NCBI GenBank assembly: GCA_963769585.1
Contig: CAVYMJ010000006.1
Location: 372,001-436,000 of the forward strand
Reading direction: 5' to 3'
DNA length: 64,000 bases
DNA from: SSC3 sp963769585
GTDB lineage: Bacteria; Actinomycetota; Actinomycetes; Propionibacteriales; Nocardioidaceae
Position 1 is the stretch's first letter, and each line of letters starts with the position of its first letter. The translations under genes and the position numbers were made by a program. Shown piece after piece: positions 8,766 through 17,668 of the stretch. A model generated the notes under the pieces. That model had not been told where the DNA came from. It ran no database searches and saw nothing but the letters and a program-made list of their open reading frames with translations.

Positions 8766-9839
8766 CTAGTCGAAGCGGGACCTGTCCATCGCGAAGACGA
8801 ACCGTCTTAGCGGGTGCTCGGAGACCGACCACAGCTGCTCGGTAGACGGCCAGTAACAGAGATCCTCTGGTCCCTGCGGCAGAGCACGCCCATGGCGGGT
8901 GAATCGACCGGGCTGTCCCACCCACAGACTGCCCCGCCTGAACCGACCGAGGCTCTGGGTGACGTACAGCCTTCCGGCGATCGAGGTGGCACCCTGCATC
9001 TGCTCAAGCCCGCTGAGATCGACAGTGCGTGGTCGTGAGGCCCCCTCGGGGTCGGTGCTTATCAAGCCCGTCGACGGGTCCATGTCGTAGCGCAGCAGCC
9101 GAGTCGTCTGGTTGCCGCGCCCGTACTCTCCGGCGACCAGCTGGTGCTCGTCGCCGCTGCGGTCCAGGGAGAGGAAGGAGTACCGGATCCGCTGATGTCC
9201 CTGGGCCGTGACCGCGGCGTAGGTGAAGCGGACCGGCAGGAGGTACCGGTGCCCGTACCCGGCCAGCCGCCCGTCCGGCTGCCGGCCGATCGCACGCTCG
9301 GAGGTGCCGCTCGGGAGGGGGAGGATGTCGTCGAGCCGGAAGGAGAAGACGCCACGGGCGGTCCCGGCTACATGCAGGTAGGGCCCGTGCCAGACGATGC
9401 CCCCGGCGTGGATCCTGACCGGGGTGAAGGTCACGCCACCCTCACCGGCCACAGCCTCCACCAGCAGCACATGCCGGTAGCGCACCCGCCGTGGATCGGT
9501 GATGTCGAAGAACGTCAGCCGAGAGCCCATGTGGAGACCGCGCACGCTCTTGGAGTACGACGACGTCACCACGACCTTGCGGCCGGCGTACGTCTCCTCG
9601 TCGCGGCTGTCCGCGGACGTGGTGATGCCCTGAGGCCACCAGCGCAGGGTCAGGCTGTCCGCCAGATCCAGGGCGAAACCCTGGTCGACGGCCCGTCCCG
9701 GGATGGGTTGGCGCCGCGCCTTACGGTCGAGGTCGGCCAGCACGCCGTCGAGCCCCACCCGGCCCCCGAGCGCCTCGGCGAGCAGGTCGACCTCGACGAC
9801 ACGTTCGGCGTCCCGCTCCAGGTGTACGGCGTCCAGCAC
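8766..9839 (-). CDS. hypothetical beta-propeller-like protein, 357 aa
   Basis: Not assigned to a named family. The sequence is rich in beta strands with repeated aromatic and Gly turns (HAGGIVWHGPYLHVAGTARG, and later GRLYVTQSLGRFRRGSLWVG and PEDLCYWPSTEQLWSVSEHP), which suggests a propeller of the kind seen in actinobacterial secreted proteins. No N-terminal signal peptide is apparent from the GTG at 9839, so location is uncertain and the true start could differ. It diverges from the M1 peptidase across 24 bp, so the two promoters must overlap. Confidence 0.75.
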   Translation of the reverse strand: MLDAVHLERDAERVVEVDLLAEALGGRVGLDGVLADLDRKARRQPIPGRAVDQGFALDLADSLTLRWWPQGITTSADSRDEETYAGRKVVVTSSYSKSVRGLHMGSRLTFFDITDPRRVRYRHVLLVEAVAGEGGVTFTPVRIHAGGIVWHGPYLHVAGTARGVFSFRLDDILPLPSGTSERAIGRQPDGRLAGYGHRYLLPVRFTYAAVTAQGHQRIRYSFLSLDRSGDEHQLVAGEYGRGNQTTRLLRYDMDPSTGLISTDPEGASRPRTVDLSGLEQMQGATSIAGRLYVTQSLGRFRRGSLWVGQPGRFTRHGRALPQGPEDLCYWPSTEQLWSVSEHPLRRFVFAMDRSRFD

Positions 9840-9851
9840 GGACCCAGTCTC

Positions 9852-9857
9852 TACGAT
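9852..9857 (+). promoter_or_regulatory. -10 box TACGAT of a leaderless promoter
   Basis: TACGAT is followed by six bases and the ATG at 9864. The whole intergenic gap to the divergent gene is only 24 bp, so both promoters share the same DNA. Confidence 0.5.
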
Positions 9858-9863
9858 CGAAGA

Positions 9864-11210
9864 ATGAGAGTGCGTGCGTTCGTCCCGATCCTGGCCGCCA
9901 CGGTGGCTCTGTCTGCGAGCGGCGCCTCAGCCCAGTCGGGGGTGGGGGACCCGGTGTACCCGTCCCTGGGCAGTGCTGCCCTGGACGTCCAGCACTACGA
10001 CATCGCGCTCTCCTGGTTTCCCGGCGACGGCTCGATCGACGCCAGGACGACCGTGACCGCCCACGCCAAGTCCGCGCTGACCAGCGTCGAACTCGACCTT
10101 TCGGGCCTGTCGGTCACGCAGGTGCTCGTGAACGGGGTCGCGGCCACCTACACGCGCAGCGGGAACAAGCTCCTGGTCACCCCGCAGGCGGCCGTGCCGG
10201 CCGGGACCACCTTCACCACGCAGGTGGCCTACGGAGGAAAGCCCAGGTCGCTACGCGACCCCAGCGGGACCAGTGAAGGCTGGCTGCGCAAGAACGTGGG
10301 GGCGATCACCCTCAACGAGCCCAGGGGCTCAATGACGTGGTTCCCCAACAACAACACGCCGGGGGACAAGGCGACGTACCACGTAGCCATCGAAGTCCCC
10401 CAGGCATTCCAGGCGGTCAGCAACGGGCGCAACACCGCCGTCATCCGCAGCGGGGTCCGTGACACCTGGCACTGGTCGGTCAACGAGCCGATGGCGACCT
10501 ACCTCGCTACGGTCGACATCGGGAAGTTCACCCGGCACACCCGCACGGTGCGGGGCGTCCGCTACGACTCCTTCATCGCCAAGGGGCTACCCAGCAACGC
10601 CAAGCCGCTGCGCCTGCTGCCGAGGGTGGTCGCGTTCGGAGAGCGATGGTTCGGCAAGTATCCCTATGCCGACTCCGGCATCATCGTCGACAACCCCACC
10701 GTCTTCTACGCCCTGGAGCTGCAGAACAGGCCGTTCTTTCCCGGCTACGCGCACACCCGAATCCTGGTGCATGAGATCGCTCACCAGTGGTTCGGGGACT
10801 CGGTGACGCCGAGGACGTGGAACCACATCTGGCTCAACGAGGGCTTCGCGACGTACGCCGAGTGGCTCTGGCGCGCCAAGCATGGCGGCCCCAGCACGCG
10901 GAAGGCGTTCCGGGAGGCCTTCCGCAGCACGAGTCGGTGGTCCCCGGCACCGGCAAAGGTCAAGGCGAAGACCCTGTTCAGCGATGCGGTCTACACCCGC
11001 GGTGCCATGACGTTGCAGGCACTACGCGAGCGCGTCGGCACGAAGGTCTTCTTCCGGATCCTCCGCCAGTGGGCGAGGCACAACCGGCACGGGAACGGCA
11101 CCACGTATGCGTTCAAGAAGCTGGCGGAGACGGTCTCTGGCAAGCAGCTCGACAAGCTGTTCCGGGACTGGCTGCACGTCGCCAAGCGGCCGCGCGGCTA
11201 TGTCCGCTGA
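9864..11210 (+). CDS. secreted M1-family zinc metallopeptidase
   Basis: A 448-residue gluzincin. A signal peptide (residues 1-23, AATVALSASGASAQ) precedes an M1 N-terminal beta domain and the catalytic domain with HEIAHQWFG: zinc ligands H303 and H307, catalytic E304, third ligand E326 in NEGFATYAEW, exactly the HEXXH-X18-E spacing. It is much shorter than classical aminopeptidase N (about 850 residues) and lacks the C-terminal ERAP domain, like other short secreted actinobacterial M1 enzymes. The ATG at 9864 starts the signal peptide. Its end overlaps the mutT-like gene by 11 nt, which suggests co-expression. Confidence 0.93.
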   Translation: MRVRAFVPILAATVALSASGASAQSGVGDPVYPSLGSAALDVQHYDIALSWFPGDGSIDARTTVTAHAKSALTSVELDLSGLSVTQVLVNGVAATYTRSGNKLLVTPQAAVPAGTTFTTQVAYGGKPRSLRDPSGTSEGWLRKNVGAITLNEPRGSMTWFPNNNTPGDKATYHVAIEVPQAFQAVSNGRNTAVIRSGVRDTWHWSVNEPMATYLATVDIGKFTRHTRTVRGVRYDSFIAKGLPSNAKPLRLLPRVVAFGERWFGKYPYADSGIIVDNPTVFYALELQNRPFFPGYAHTRILVHEIAHQWFGDSVTPRTWNHIWLNEGFATYAEWLWRAKHGGPSTRKAFREAFRSTSRWSPAPAKVKAKTLFSDAVYTRGAMTLQALRERVGTKVFFRILRQWARHNRHGNGTTYAFKKLAETVSGKQLDKLFRDWLHVAKRPRGYVR

Positions 11211-11589
11211 GACCGTCGTGGTCGGCGTCGCCATCCTGGAGGACCAGCGGGTGCTGGCGGCCCGGCGGGTGCACCCACCCCAGGCAGCCGGGCGCTGGGA
11301 GTTTCCGGGTGGGAAGGTCGAGCCGGGCGAGTCGATCAGTGACTGTGCCCAGCGTGAGATTGCCGAGGAACTCGGTTGCGGCATCGCGGTGGGAGCGATC
11401 CTCGACCACCAGGCCCCGATCAAGGCGGGCTACACGCTCCGGGTGGTCACGGCTTCGCTGGTCAGCGGCGAACCGGTCCCACACGAGCACGATGCGATCC
11501 GGTGGCTGGGCAGCGCGGAGCTCGGACTGGTGACCTGGCTCGACGCCGACCTCCCGTTCCTGCCGCTGGTCAAGGAGCTGCTCGCATGA
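11200..11589 (+). CDS. MutT-like (d)NTP pyrophosphohydrolase, NUDIX
   Basis: A 129-residue protein with a complete NUDIX box, GKVEPGESISDCAQREIAEE followed by LGC, and the MutT-type opening VVVGVAILEDQRVLAARRVH. MutT enzymes hydrolyse 8-oxo-dGTP to limit mutation, using a divalent metal held by the REXXEE glutamates. The ATG at 11200 lies inside the end of the peptidase gene, and the stop overlaps the next start in an ATGA, so translation is coupled on both sides. Substrate preference among NUDIX enzymes is inferred from size and order of motifs. Confidence 0.9.
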   Translation: MSAETVVVGVAILEDQRVLAARRVHPPQAAGRWEFPGGKVEPGESISDCAQREIAEELGCGIAVGAILDHQAPIKAGYTLRVVTASLVSGEPVPHEHDAIRWLGSAELGLVTWLDADLPFLPLVKELLA

Positions 11590-11882
11590 CGTTGAGAGCG
11601 GTGTTCTTCGACGACGAGACCGCCTCGGCTGTCGCGGCCCGGCTGGTAGCGGACGGGTTCGACGCGAGCGTCGTCCGCGAGCGACTGCACGGCGAGGACG
11701 ACGAGCAGGACCACCCCTGGGCTGTGCTGACCGACGCTCCACCGATCGTGGTCGAGCTCCTGGTCGACCAGTACGACGGGTGGCTCGACGAGGCGGAACC
11801 TCAGCTCCCGGCGCGGCCGCTCGCCCTTCCAGATGCGCCGAAGCGCGTCAAGGGTCACTTCACTGACGACATCCCCGGCTGA
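11586..11882 (+). CDS. hypothetical small acidic protein, 98 aa
   Basis: Function not recognised. The protein reads AVFFDDETASAVAARLVADG, then many acidic residues (RLHGEDDEQDHPWAVLTDAP) and ends PKRVKGHFTDDIPG. The first half resembles the alternating strand-helix layout of small ferredoxin-like folds that handle transported solutes or peptides. It is translationally coupled to the MutT gene through ATGA. Its last 23 nt overlap the tail of the convergent lipoprotein gene. Confidence 0.8.
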   Translation: MTLRAVFFDDETASAVAARLVADGFDASVVRERLHGEDDEQDHPWAVLTDAPPIVVELLVDQYDGWLDEAEPQLPARPLALPDAPKRVKGHFTDDIPG

Positions 11883-12351
11883 GCTCGACAACCGTGGTCG
11901 TCTTGGCCCGGAACCTTCCCTCGACGTTGTGGTAGTCCACCGCCACCCCTGCGAAGCGGGCACCGCCCACCCCCGGGTCGACGGCCAGGCTGAGCATGAG
12001 GACCATCTCGTGCCCCGGCTCGCCCACAGCGCTCAACGTCGTGTCCGCGGCGGGCAGAGTTTCGCGCTCCCTAGGGGCGAGGTTGTCGTCGAGAAGGTCG
12101 GCCCCGGCGAGCGTGATGTTCACCGCGCCCGTGAGAGACACCGAGTCGATGGTCAGCGGGATGTCCGCGGTGTTGTCCAGGCGGTGGCCCGTGAAGATGA
12201 CGGTCCCCTCAGCGGACAGCCGACAGGCGTGGGTCGAGGCTGAGACCAGCAACGGGCCGGCCGGTGGACCGGCTGGTTCGGCGGACCCGATCGAGCAGCC
12301 GGTTAGGGCCAGTGCCGCCGCGAGCGACAAGGTCCCGGGCAGAGTCGTCAA
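11860..12351 (-). CDS. predicted lipoprotein, 163 aa
   Basis: The signal sequence TLPGTLSLAAALALTGC carries a lipobox with the acceptor Cys at residue 19, so the mature protein should be lipid-anchored on the outer face of the membrane. The remainder is a beta-rich domain (DIPLTIDSVSLTGAVNITLA) without known motifs; it resembles the immunoglobulin-like modules of small actinobacterial lipoproteins, but a family name is not offered. It is divergent from mshB with a 43-bp gap and convergent, with a 23-nt overlap, with the gene on the left. Confidence 0.82.
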   Translation of the reverse strand: MTTLPGTLSLAAALALTGCSIGSAEPAGPPAGPLLVSASTHACRLSAEGTVIFTGHRLDNTADIPLTIDSVSLTGAVNITLAGADLLDDNLAPRERETLPAADTTLSAVGEPGHEMVLMLSLAVDPGVGGARFAGVAVDYHNVEGRFRAKTTTVVELSRGCRQ

Positions 12352-12381
12352 GGCCGCTCCCTTCCTCGTTTGCTGCCCGAC

Positions 12382-12387
12382 TAGTCT
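12382..12387 (+). promoter_or_regulatory. -10 box TAGTCT of a leaderless promoter
   Basis: TAGTCT ends 7 nt before the ATG of mshB at 12395 and no ribosome site lies between, so the mRNA probably begins at the start codon. Confidence 0.5.
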
Positions 12388-12394
12388 TCACCAC

Positions 12395-13297
12395 ATGGAT
12401 CAGCGGCTGCTCTTGGTGCACGCGCACCCTGACGACGAGACGATAAACCAGGGCGCGACGATGGCGAAGTACGTCGCCGAGGGCCGCAGCGTCACCTTGG
12501 TTACCTGCACGCTGGGCGAGGAGGGCGAAGTGCTCGTCCCCGAGCTGTCCCACCTCGCATCGGACAAGGACGACGCCCTCGGCCATCACCGGGTCGGCGA
12601 GCTCACCGCGGCGATGAAGGAGCTCGGGGTTACCGACTTCCGGTTCCTGGGTGGGCAGGGGACCTATCGCGACTCGGGCATGGCCTGGCACGAGGACGGC
12701 CACGCCGTGCCCGCAGACGAGGTGCGTGGCGACACGTTCTGGCGGGCTGACCTGCTCGAGGCAGCGACCTCCCTCGTGGGGATCATCCGCGAGGTGCGAC
12801 CGCAGGTGATGGTCACCTACGACGACTTCGGCGGCTACGGCCACCCGGACCACATCCAGGCGCACCGAGTCGCGACGTACGCCGCCTCGCTGGCCGCAGT
12901 GCCGTCGTTCAAGCCCGACCTGGGCGAGCCCTGGGACATCGCGAAGATCTACTGGGGTGCGATGTCGGCCAGCCGGCTGCGCAAGGGCATCAGGATGCTC
13001 CGGGAAGCCGGAGACACCACGACCTTCGAGGGGATGGACCCGGACGGGCCGCTGTGGCCGTTCATGGTCGAGGACGAGCACCTCTCCGCGTGCATCGACG
13101 CCCAGGACTACCTGGGGGCGAAGATGGCCGCGATGAAGGCACACGCGACCCAGATCCAGCCGGACGGTCCGTTCTTCGCCATGGGCGAAGTGATGGGCGA
13201 CGAAGCCTGGGGGCTGGAGTTCTTCCGGCTAGCCAAGGGCGAGCTGGGTCCGGTTGCCGAGAACGGTCTGGAGCCGGACCTCTTCTCCGGGCTCTAG
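12395..13297 (+). CDS. mshB: N-acetyl-GlcN-Ins deacetylase MshB (mycothiol biosynthesis)
   Basis: A 300-residue LmbE/PIG-L zinc deacetylase, the normal MshB length. It removes acetate from 1-O-(2-acetamido-2-deoxy-glucosyl)-inositol, giving the amine to which MshC adds cysteine in mycothiol synthesis. Zinc ligands are visible in HAHPDDET (His 11, Asp 14) and in GYGHPDHIQAH near residue 150; Asp 13 is the expected general base. The C-terminal PDGPFFAMGEVMGDEAWG is characteristic of MshB rather than of the related Mca. It is cytoplasmic. The start agrees with a leaderless promoter. VanW follows in the same direction. Confidence 0.93.
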   Translation: MDQRLLLVHAHPDDETINQGATMAKYVAEGRSVTLVTCTLGEEGEVLVPELSHLASDKDDALGHHRVGELTAAMKELGVTDFRFLGGQGTYRDSGMAWHEDGHAVPADEVRGDTFWRADLLEAATSLVGIIREVRPQVMVTYDDFGGYGHPDHIQAHRVATYAASLAAVPSFKPDLGEPWDIAKIYWGAMSASRLRKGIRMLREAGDTTTFEGMDPDGPLWPFMVEDEHLSACIDAQDYLGAKMAAMKAHATQIQPDGPFFAMGEVMGDEAWGLEFFRLAKGELGPVAENGLEPDLFSGL

Positions 13298-13387
13298 GCC
13301 GCGCCTCTCCACGGGGGTGCCGGTGTGCGCCACGCCTGCTGGTGACCTGGGACGACGCGGTTCGGGGTGACACGTAAACTCGCCCGG

Positions 13388-15106
13388 GTGACGGACACCC
13401 TGCCTACTCTCAAGCGTGACCGCCGCATCATCCGCTGGCTACTGCTGGCTCTGGTCGTGCTCTTCGGAGGCGTCTACGTGGCCGGCTACTTCGTCGCCGG
13501 CGACCGGATCGCTCGTGGAACCACGGTCTCCGGAGTGGCGGTGGGCGGCAAGACGCCCGCTGCCGCCGTCCGGGCGCTGAGCGCGATCGACGGCACCGAC
13601 GGGCCCCTCACGCTGCGTGCGGGCGACAGGTCCGTCCAGGTGAGCCCGGCCGAGGCCGGACTGGGCGTCGACCTCCAGGCTTCGGTGGACCAGGTGGCCG
13701 TCGGGCGCAGCTGGGACCCGCGGCACATGTGGGAGTTCGTCGCAGGTGGGTCGAGCTATGAGGCCGTGGATGCGGTCGAGGAGTCCGCACTTGAAAAGAC
13801 GCTCGAGTCGTTCGCCCAGGAGGTCGACGTACCGGCACGGGACGGCGCCATCCGGTTCACCAAGCGGGGCCGAGCGCGGCCGACGTACCCGACGTCGGGG
13901 ACCGTCGTCGACCGGGAGGGCGCCCGCGCCGCCGTGTTGGCCGCCTACCCGGAGCGTGTAGCCGAGCCGGTCGAGCTTCCGGTGCAGACGGCAGAGCCCG
14001 CGGTGTCCGGGACCGAGGTCTCCCGTGCGATGAAGGAGTTCGCCAACCCCGCGATGTCTGCAGCGGTCGTCCTTCGCATCGCCGGTGAGCGGGTCGTGCT
14101 CCAGCCGAGGGCCTTCGCTCCTGCGCTCGCGCTCAAGGCGGTGGACGGACGCCTGGAGCCGCGGCTCCGCAAGAAGCTGCTCCTGGACGCGGTGGAGCCC
14201 GCGATGAAGACGATCGCCCTGGCACCGCGGGACGCGACGGTGCAGATCGTCAACGGCGCACCCCAGGTGGTGCCAGGAAGGACCGGCGTCACCTTCGATC
14301 CCGATGCCATCACCTCGGCGTTCCTGCGGCTGGTGGTCGCGGAGGGCAAGGGCCGTGAGCTCACCGTCAAGACCGTGATCGCGACGCCGGAGTACACCGC
14401 GGCCGAGGTCCGGGCCCTGGGCATCAAGGAGCAGGTCTCGGAGTTCACCACGTACTTCCCCCATGCCGACTACCGCAACACCAACCTCGGTCGGGCCGCC
14501 GAGCTGATCGACGGCACCATCCTCAAGCCGGGCGACACGTTCAGCCTCAACGGCATCGTCGGCGAACGGACGGCGGAGAACGGCTTCGTCAAGGGATTCA
14601 TCATCAGCGACGGGGTCTTCCGCCAGGACCTCGGAGGTGGCGTCAGCCAGGTGGCTACCACGACGTTCAACGCCGCGTTCTTCGCGGGCCTCGAGGACGT
14701 CCAGCACAAGCCACACTCGTTCTACATCAGCCGGTACCCGGTCGGCCGTGAAGCCACGGTCGCCTGGCCGACGGTCGACTTGAAGTTCACCAACGACACG
14801 CCGTACGGCATCCTCATCCAGGCCTGGCGTGACCTCTCGACGCCCTCCACGCAGGGCGCGATGCACGTCCGGATGTGGTCCACGAAGTACTGGGACATCA
14901 AGGCCGGGGTGTCGGATCGCTACAACTTCACCTCACCCAAGGTGCGCCACCTCCCGCCGAAGAACTGCGAGCCCAACGAGGGGTACGACGGCTTCGACGT
15001 CGACGTCTACCGGTACTTCTACAAGCACGGCTCGGCCAAGCTGGACCACACCGAGAAGATGCACACCCGGTACACGCCCAGCGACACCGTCATCTGCGAC
15101 GGCTGA
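13388..15106 (+). CDS. VanW-family membrane-anchored protein with PG-binding repeat domains
   Basis: About 572 residues. One N-terminal membrane helix (IIRWLLLALVVLFGGVYVAG) is followed by two YoaR/peptidoglycan-binding-4-like domains (SGVAVGGKTPAAAVRAL and later repeats), then a VanW domain at about 355-480: TTYFPHADYRNTNLGRAAEL, then KPGDTFSLNGIVGERT, then QDLGGGVSQVATTTFNAAFF. The bulk should lie outside the membrane, at the cell wall. VanW proteins accompany glycopeptide-resistance and wall genes, but no activity is proven. Two GTG starts are possible (13367 and 13388); the second is preferred because the first overlaps likely promoter sequence. Confidence 0.88.
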   Translation: MTDTLPTLKRDRRIIRWLLLALVVLFGGVYVAGYFVAGDRIARGTTVSGVAVGGKTPAAAVRALSAIDGTDGPLTLRAGDRSVQVSPAEAGLGVDLQASVDQVAVGRSWDPRHMWEFVAGGSSYEAVDAVEESALEKTLESFAQEVDVPARDGAIRFTKRGRARPTYPTSGTVVDREGARAAVLAAYPERVAEPVELPVQTAEPAVSGTEVSRAMKEFANPAMSAAVVLRIAGERVVLQPRAFAPALALKAVDGRLEPRLRKKLLLDAVEPAMKTIALAPRDATVQIVNGAPQVVPGRTGVTFDPDAITSAFLRLVVAEGKGRELTVKTVIATPEYTAAEVRALGIKEQVSEFTTYFPHADYRNTNLGRAAELIDGTILKPGDTFSLNGIVGERTAENGFVKGFIISDGVFRQDLGGGVSQVATTTFNAAFFAGLEDVQHKPHSFYISRYPVGREATVAWPTVDLKFTNDTPYGILIQAWRDLSTPSTQGAMHVRMWSTKYWDIKAGVSDRYNFTSPKVRHLPPKNCEPNEGYDGFDVDVYRYFYKHGSAKLDHTEKMHTRYTPSDTVICDG

Positions 15107-15128
15107 CTCGCTTCGCTCAGAGTCAGCC
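15101..15128. terminator. two-way hairpin terminator between vanW and the acetyltransferase
   Basis: GGCTGACTC (15101-15109) and GAGTCAGCC (15120-15128) form a perfect 9-bp stem with a 10-nt loop. It contains the VanW stop codon in one arm and abuts the stop of the convergent gene, so one hairpin could end both transcripts. There is no long T run. Confidence 0.6.
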
Positions 15129-16078
15129 TAGTTCCGGCGTCTCGAGGGTGGTGGCGTCAGGTAACGGTAGGAGTGGTGGGTCACGAAGCCGAGTCGCCGG
15201 TAGAGGGCCAGGGCGGCCGGGTTGTCGCCGCGGACCTGCAGGTACGCCGTACCGGCGCCTCGCTCCGCGGCCCAGTCGAGCATCGCGGCCATCACGGCGT
15301 ACCCGAGCCCCTGGCCGCGGGCAGCGGGAGCGACGAGAACATCGCTGATGGCCGACCAGATGTCGGCCCCGTGAGTCGTCACCACCACCCGCCCGCGGGC
15401 TTGCTCTCCGAGCGAAACGAAGCCGACCTCCTCGGGAGCCTCCAGGACGGCGCGGGCCGCGGGCGGCAGCGGCCAGGAGGTCGAGGACCAGGACACGTCG
15501 GCGACCGGTGCCAGGCCGCGCGCGGTGCGTAGCGCGCGCGCCACGGAGGCAACCTGGAACAGCGAGTCGGCCTCACCGGGCCGCGCGTGGACCCAGCCCG
15601 CTGCCTCGAGGTAGCCCTGGGCCGGGCTTTCGACGACGACCTGGGCCCAGACCGGGAGCCCACGGGACTGGTAGAACGCCAGCACAGGCTCGAGCGGCTG
15701 CGGCTCCCCGATCGCGAGGACTGAGTTCGCCCGGGCGCTGTAGCCACCCGCCTCGCGCAGCACCCAGTCGCCCAGCGGCTCGGACACCAGCGGCGGCCAC
15801 GAGGCCAGGGCGCGACGCTCGACCAGGTCGGGGGAGAGCCGGGACAGCACGGAAGGGCGAGGGGGGACGGGCTTCCCGGAGACTATGTCGGCCACCGCGA
15901 TGGCAATTACGCCCGACCCGGTGCGGATCATGGTGGTGCCGGACTCCCACGACTCCATCACTCCCAGGACGTCGGTCATCGCGGGGCCGCCCGAGGGTCC
16001 AGGGGGTCCGGGCAGCACCCGGCGTACGACGACGCGCAGGCCGACGCAGTGCGGTCCGAGGGCTGTGGGCAGTGGCAT
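15128..16078 (-). CDS. GNAT acetyltransferase, CG3035/Rv0428c type
   Basis: A 316-residue protein. The N-terminal 90 residues form an SH3-like module (RVVVRRVLPGPPGPSGGPAM, then TDVLGVMESWES), followed by a linker domain (LGDWVLREAGGYSARANSVL) and a C-terminal GNAT fold with the acetyl-CoA loop VAPAARGQGLGYAVMAAML and YLQVRGDNPAALALYRRLGF. This arrangement matches the CG3035 group, some of which are annotated as N-acetylglutamate synthase; that activity is not established here. The ATG at 16078 fits the SH3-like start. It is divergent from fdxA. Confidence 0.85.
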   Translation of the reverse strand: MPLPTALGPHCVGLRVVVRRVLPGPPGPSGGPAMTDVLGVMESWESGTTMIRTGSGVIAIAVADIVSGKPVPPRPSVLSRLSPDLVERRALASWPPLVSEPLGDWVLREAGGYSARANSVLAIGEPQPLEPVLAFYQSRGLPVWAQVVVESPAQGYLEAAGWVHARPGEADSLFQVASVARALRTARGLAPVADVSWSSTSWPLPPAARAVLEAPEEVGFVSLGEQARGRVVVTTHGADIWSAISDVLVAPAARGQGLGYAVMAAMLDWAAERGAGTAYLQVRGDNPAALALYRRLGFVTHHSYRYLTPPPSRRRN

Positions 16079-16195
16079 CAGTCTTGAGTCCGGAGGGTTC
16101 TGGCGAGCAGGTGAGGTCGTGATACTAGGCTGTAGACCGTTCCGATGCTCGCTTGTGGTTCGGAGCCCCATCTTTGCTGACGAGGAGGAACAACG

Positions 16196-16522
16196 GTGAC
16201 CTACGTCATCGCGCAGCCCTGTGTGGACCTCAAGGACCGCGCCTGTGTCGACGAGTGCCCGGTCGACTGCATCTACGAAGGCTCGCGGATGCTGTACATC
16301 CACCCCGACGAATGCGTGGACTGCGGCGCCTGCGAGCCCGTCTGCCCGGTCGAGGCGATCTTCTACGAGGACGACACCCCGGAGCAGTGGAAGAGCTTCT
16401 ACACCGCGAACGTCGAGTTCTTCAACGACCTCGGGTCTCCCGGCGGCGCGGCCAAGATGGGCGTGATCGAGAAGGACCACGCCATCATCGAGGCGCTGCC
16501 GCCTCAAGAGCACGACGAGTGA
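16196..16522 (+). CDS. fdxA: seven-iron ferredoxin FdxA
   Basis: A 108-residue ferredoxin with two clusters. The first motif is C-x7-C-x3-CP within CVDLKDRACVDECPVDC (a 3Fe-4S plus one Cys of the second), and the second is CVDCGACEPVCP (4Fe-4S). The C-terminal extension ending KDHAIIEALPPQ is usual in the actinobacterial FdxA/FdxC type. It carries low-potential electrons in the cytoplasm, in many species for P450s or other reductases. A strong ribosome site (GAGGAGG) precedes the GTG at 16196. Its stop overlaps the dapC start in GTGA, so the two are co-translated. Confidence 0.95.
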   Translation: MTYVIAQPCVDLKDRACVDECPVDCIYEGSRMLYIHPDECVDCGACEPVCPVEAIFYEDDTPEQWKSFYTANVEFFNDLGSPGGAAKMGVIEKDHAIIEALPPQEHDE

Positions 16523-17667
16523 CCTCACCGACCCCGAACGTGCCGCGTACCTCGACCCCGAGGTGGGCGGCACGTTCCGTCTCAGGCCGCTTGCCGGACT
16601 TCCCCTGGGACAAGCTCACCTCGTACGCCGAGGTGGCGCGAGATCACCCGGACGGGATCGTCGACCTCAGCGTCGGTACGCCGGTGGACCCGACCCCGGC
16701 GGTCATCCAGGACGCGCTGAAGGCGGCGGCCGACTCTCCGGGCTACCCGCTGACCATCGGCCGGACCGACACCAGGCAGGCCTGCCTGGACTGGCTCGCC
16801 CGCACTGCGGGGGTCACCGGCCTGGGTCTGGACGCCGTCCTGCCGGTGATCGGCTCCAAGGAGCTGATCGCGAGCCTGCCCGGCCACCTCGGTGTCGGGC
16901 CGGGCGACCTGGTAGTCATCCCAGAGCTGGCCTACCCGACGTACGAGGTCGGTGCGGTCCTCGCCGGTGCCACCACCCGGGCCAGCGACTCGCTGACCAG
17001 CCTGGGACCCGAAGTGCCGGCGCTGGTGTGGGTCAACTCCCCGTCGAACCCGACCGGTCGCGTGCTTGGGGTCGAGCACCTGCGCAAAGTCGTCCAGTGG
17101 TGCCGCGAGCGGCGAGTCCTGCTGGTGTCGGACGAGTGCTACCTGGAGTGTGCCTGGGAGGCAGAACCGGTCAGCGTGCTGCACCCTGACGTCTGCGGGG
17201 GAGACCACACCGGGCTCCTGGCAGTGCACTCCCTGTCGAAGCGCTCCAACGTGGCCGGCTACCGCTGCGGCTTCGTCGCGGGCGACCCCGACGTGGTGGG
17301 TGAGCTGCTCGCCGTGCGCAAGAACCTCGGCCTCCAGGTTCCCGGCCCTCAGCAGGCGGCCATGAAGGCCGCGCTCGAGGACGACGTACACGTGGCCGAG
17401 CAGCTCGCCCGGTACGCCGCACGGCGAGCCACGCTGAAGGCTGCCCTGGTCGGAGCCGGCTTCCAGGTCGACCACTCTCAGGGGGCTCTCTACCTGTGGG
17501 CCACCCGCGGGGAGAGCTGCTGGGACACGGTGGCCGGGCTCGCCGAGCGCGGAGTCCTGGTCGCTCCTGGGGACTTCTACGGCGTCGCCGGTCGCGAGCA
17601 TGTCCGTGTGGCGTTCACCGCTACCGACGAGCGGGTCGCGGCGGCCGTGGCTCGGCTCGCCGGCTGA
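16519..17667 (+). CDS. dapC: N-succinyldiaminopimelate aminotransferase DapC
   Basis: A 382-residue class I/II PLP aminotransferase. It converts N-succinyl-2-amino-6-oxopimelate to N-succinyl-LL-diaminopimelate on the route to lysine and peptidoglycan. Visible motifs are LPDFPWDKL at the start, WVNSPSNPTGRVLG, LLVSDECYLE, and SLSKRSNVAGYRCGF, whose Lys (about residue 240) forms the Schiff base; a terminal HVRVAFTATDERV contains the substrate-carboxylate Arg. Linkage to fdxA through GTGA and the nearby dapD and dapE genes supports DapC rather than a general aminotransferase. The GTG at 16519 was chosen because of that overlap. Confidence 0.9.
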   Translation: MTSPTPNVPRTSTPRWAARSVSGRLPDFPWDKLTSYAEVARDHPDGIVDLSVGTPVDPTPAVIQDALKAAADSPGYPLTIGRTDTRQACLDWLARTAGVTGLGLDAVLPVIGSKELIASLPGHLGVGPGDLVVIPELAYPTYEVGAVLAGATTRASDSLTSLGPEVPALVWVNSPSNPTGRVLGVEHLRKVVQWCRERRVLLVSDECYLECAWEAEPVSVLHPDVCGGDHTGLLAVHSLSKRSNVAGYRCGFVAGDPDVVGELLAVRKNLGLQVPGPQQAAMKAALEDDVHVAEQLARYAARRATLKAALVGAGFQVDHSQGALYLWATRGESCWDTVAGLAERGVLVAPGDFYGVAGREHVRVAFTATDERVAAAVARLAG

Positions 17668-17668
17668 G

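Noticed and set aside
13439..14866. A 475-codon minus-strand frame opposite the VanW gene.
   Set aside because: The plus strand carries an intact VanW domain; the minus frame shows only shadow composition.
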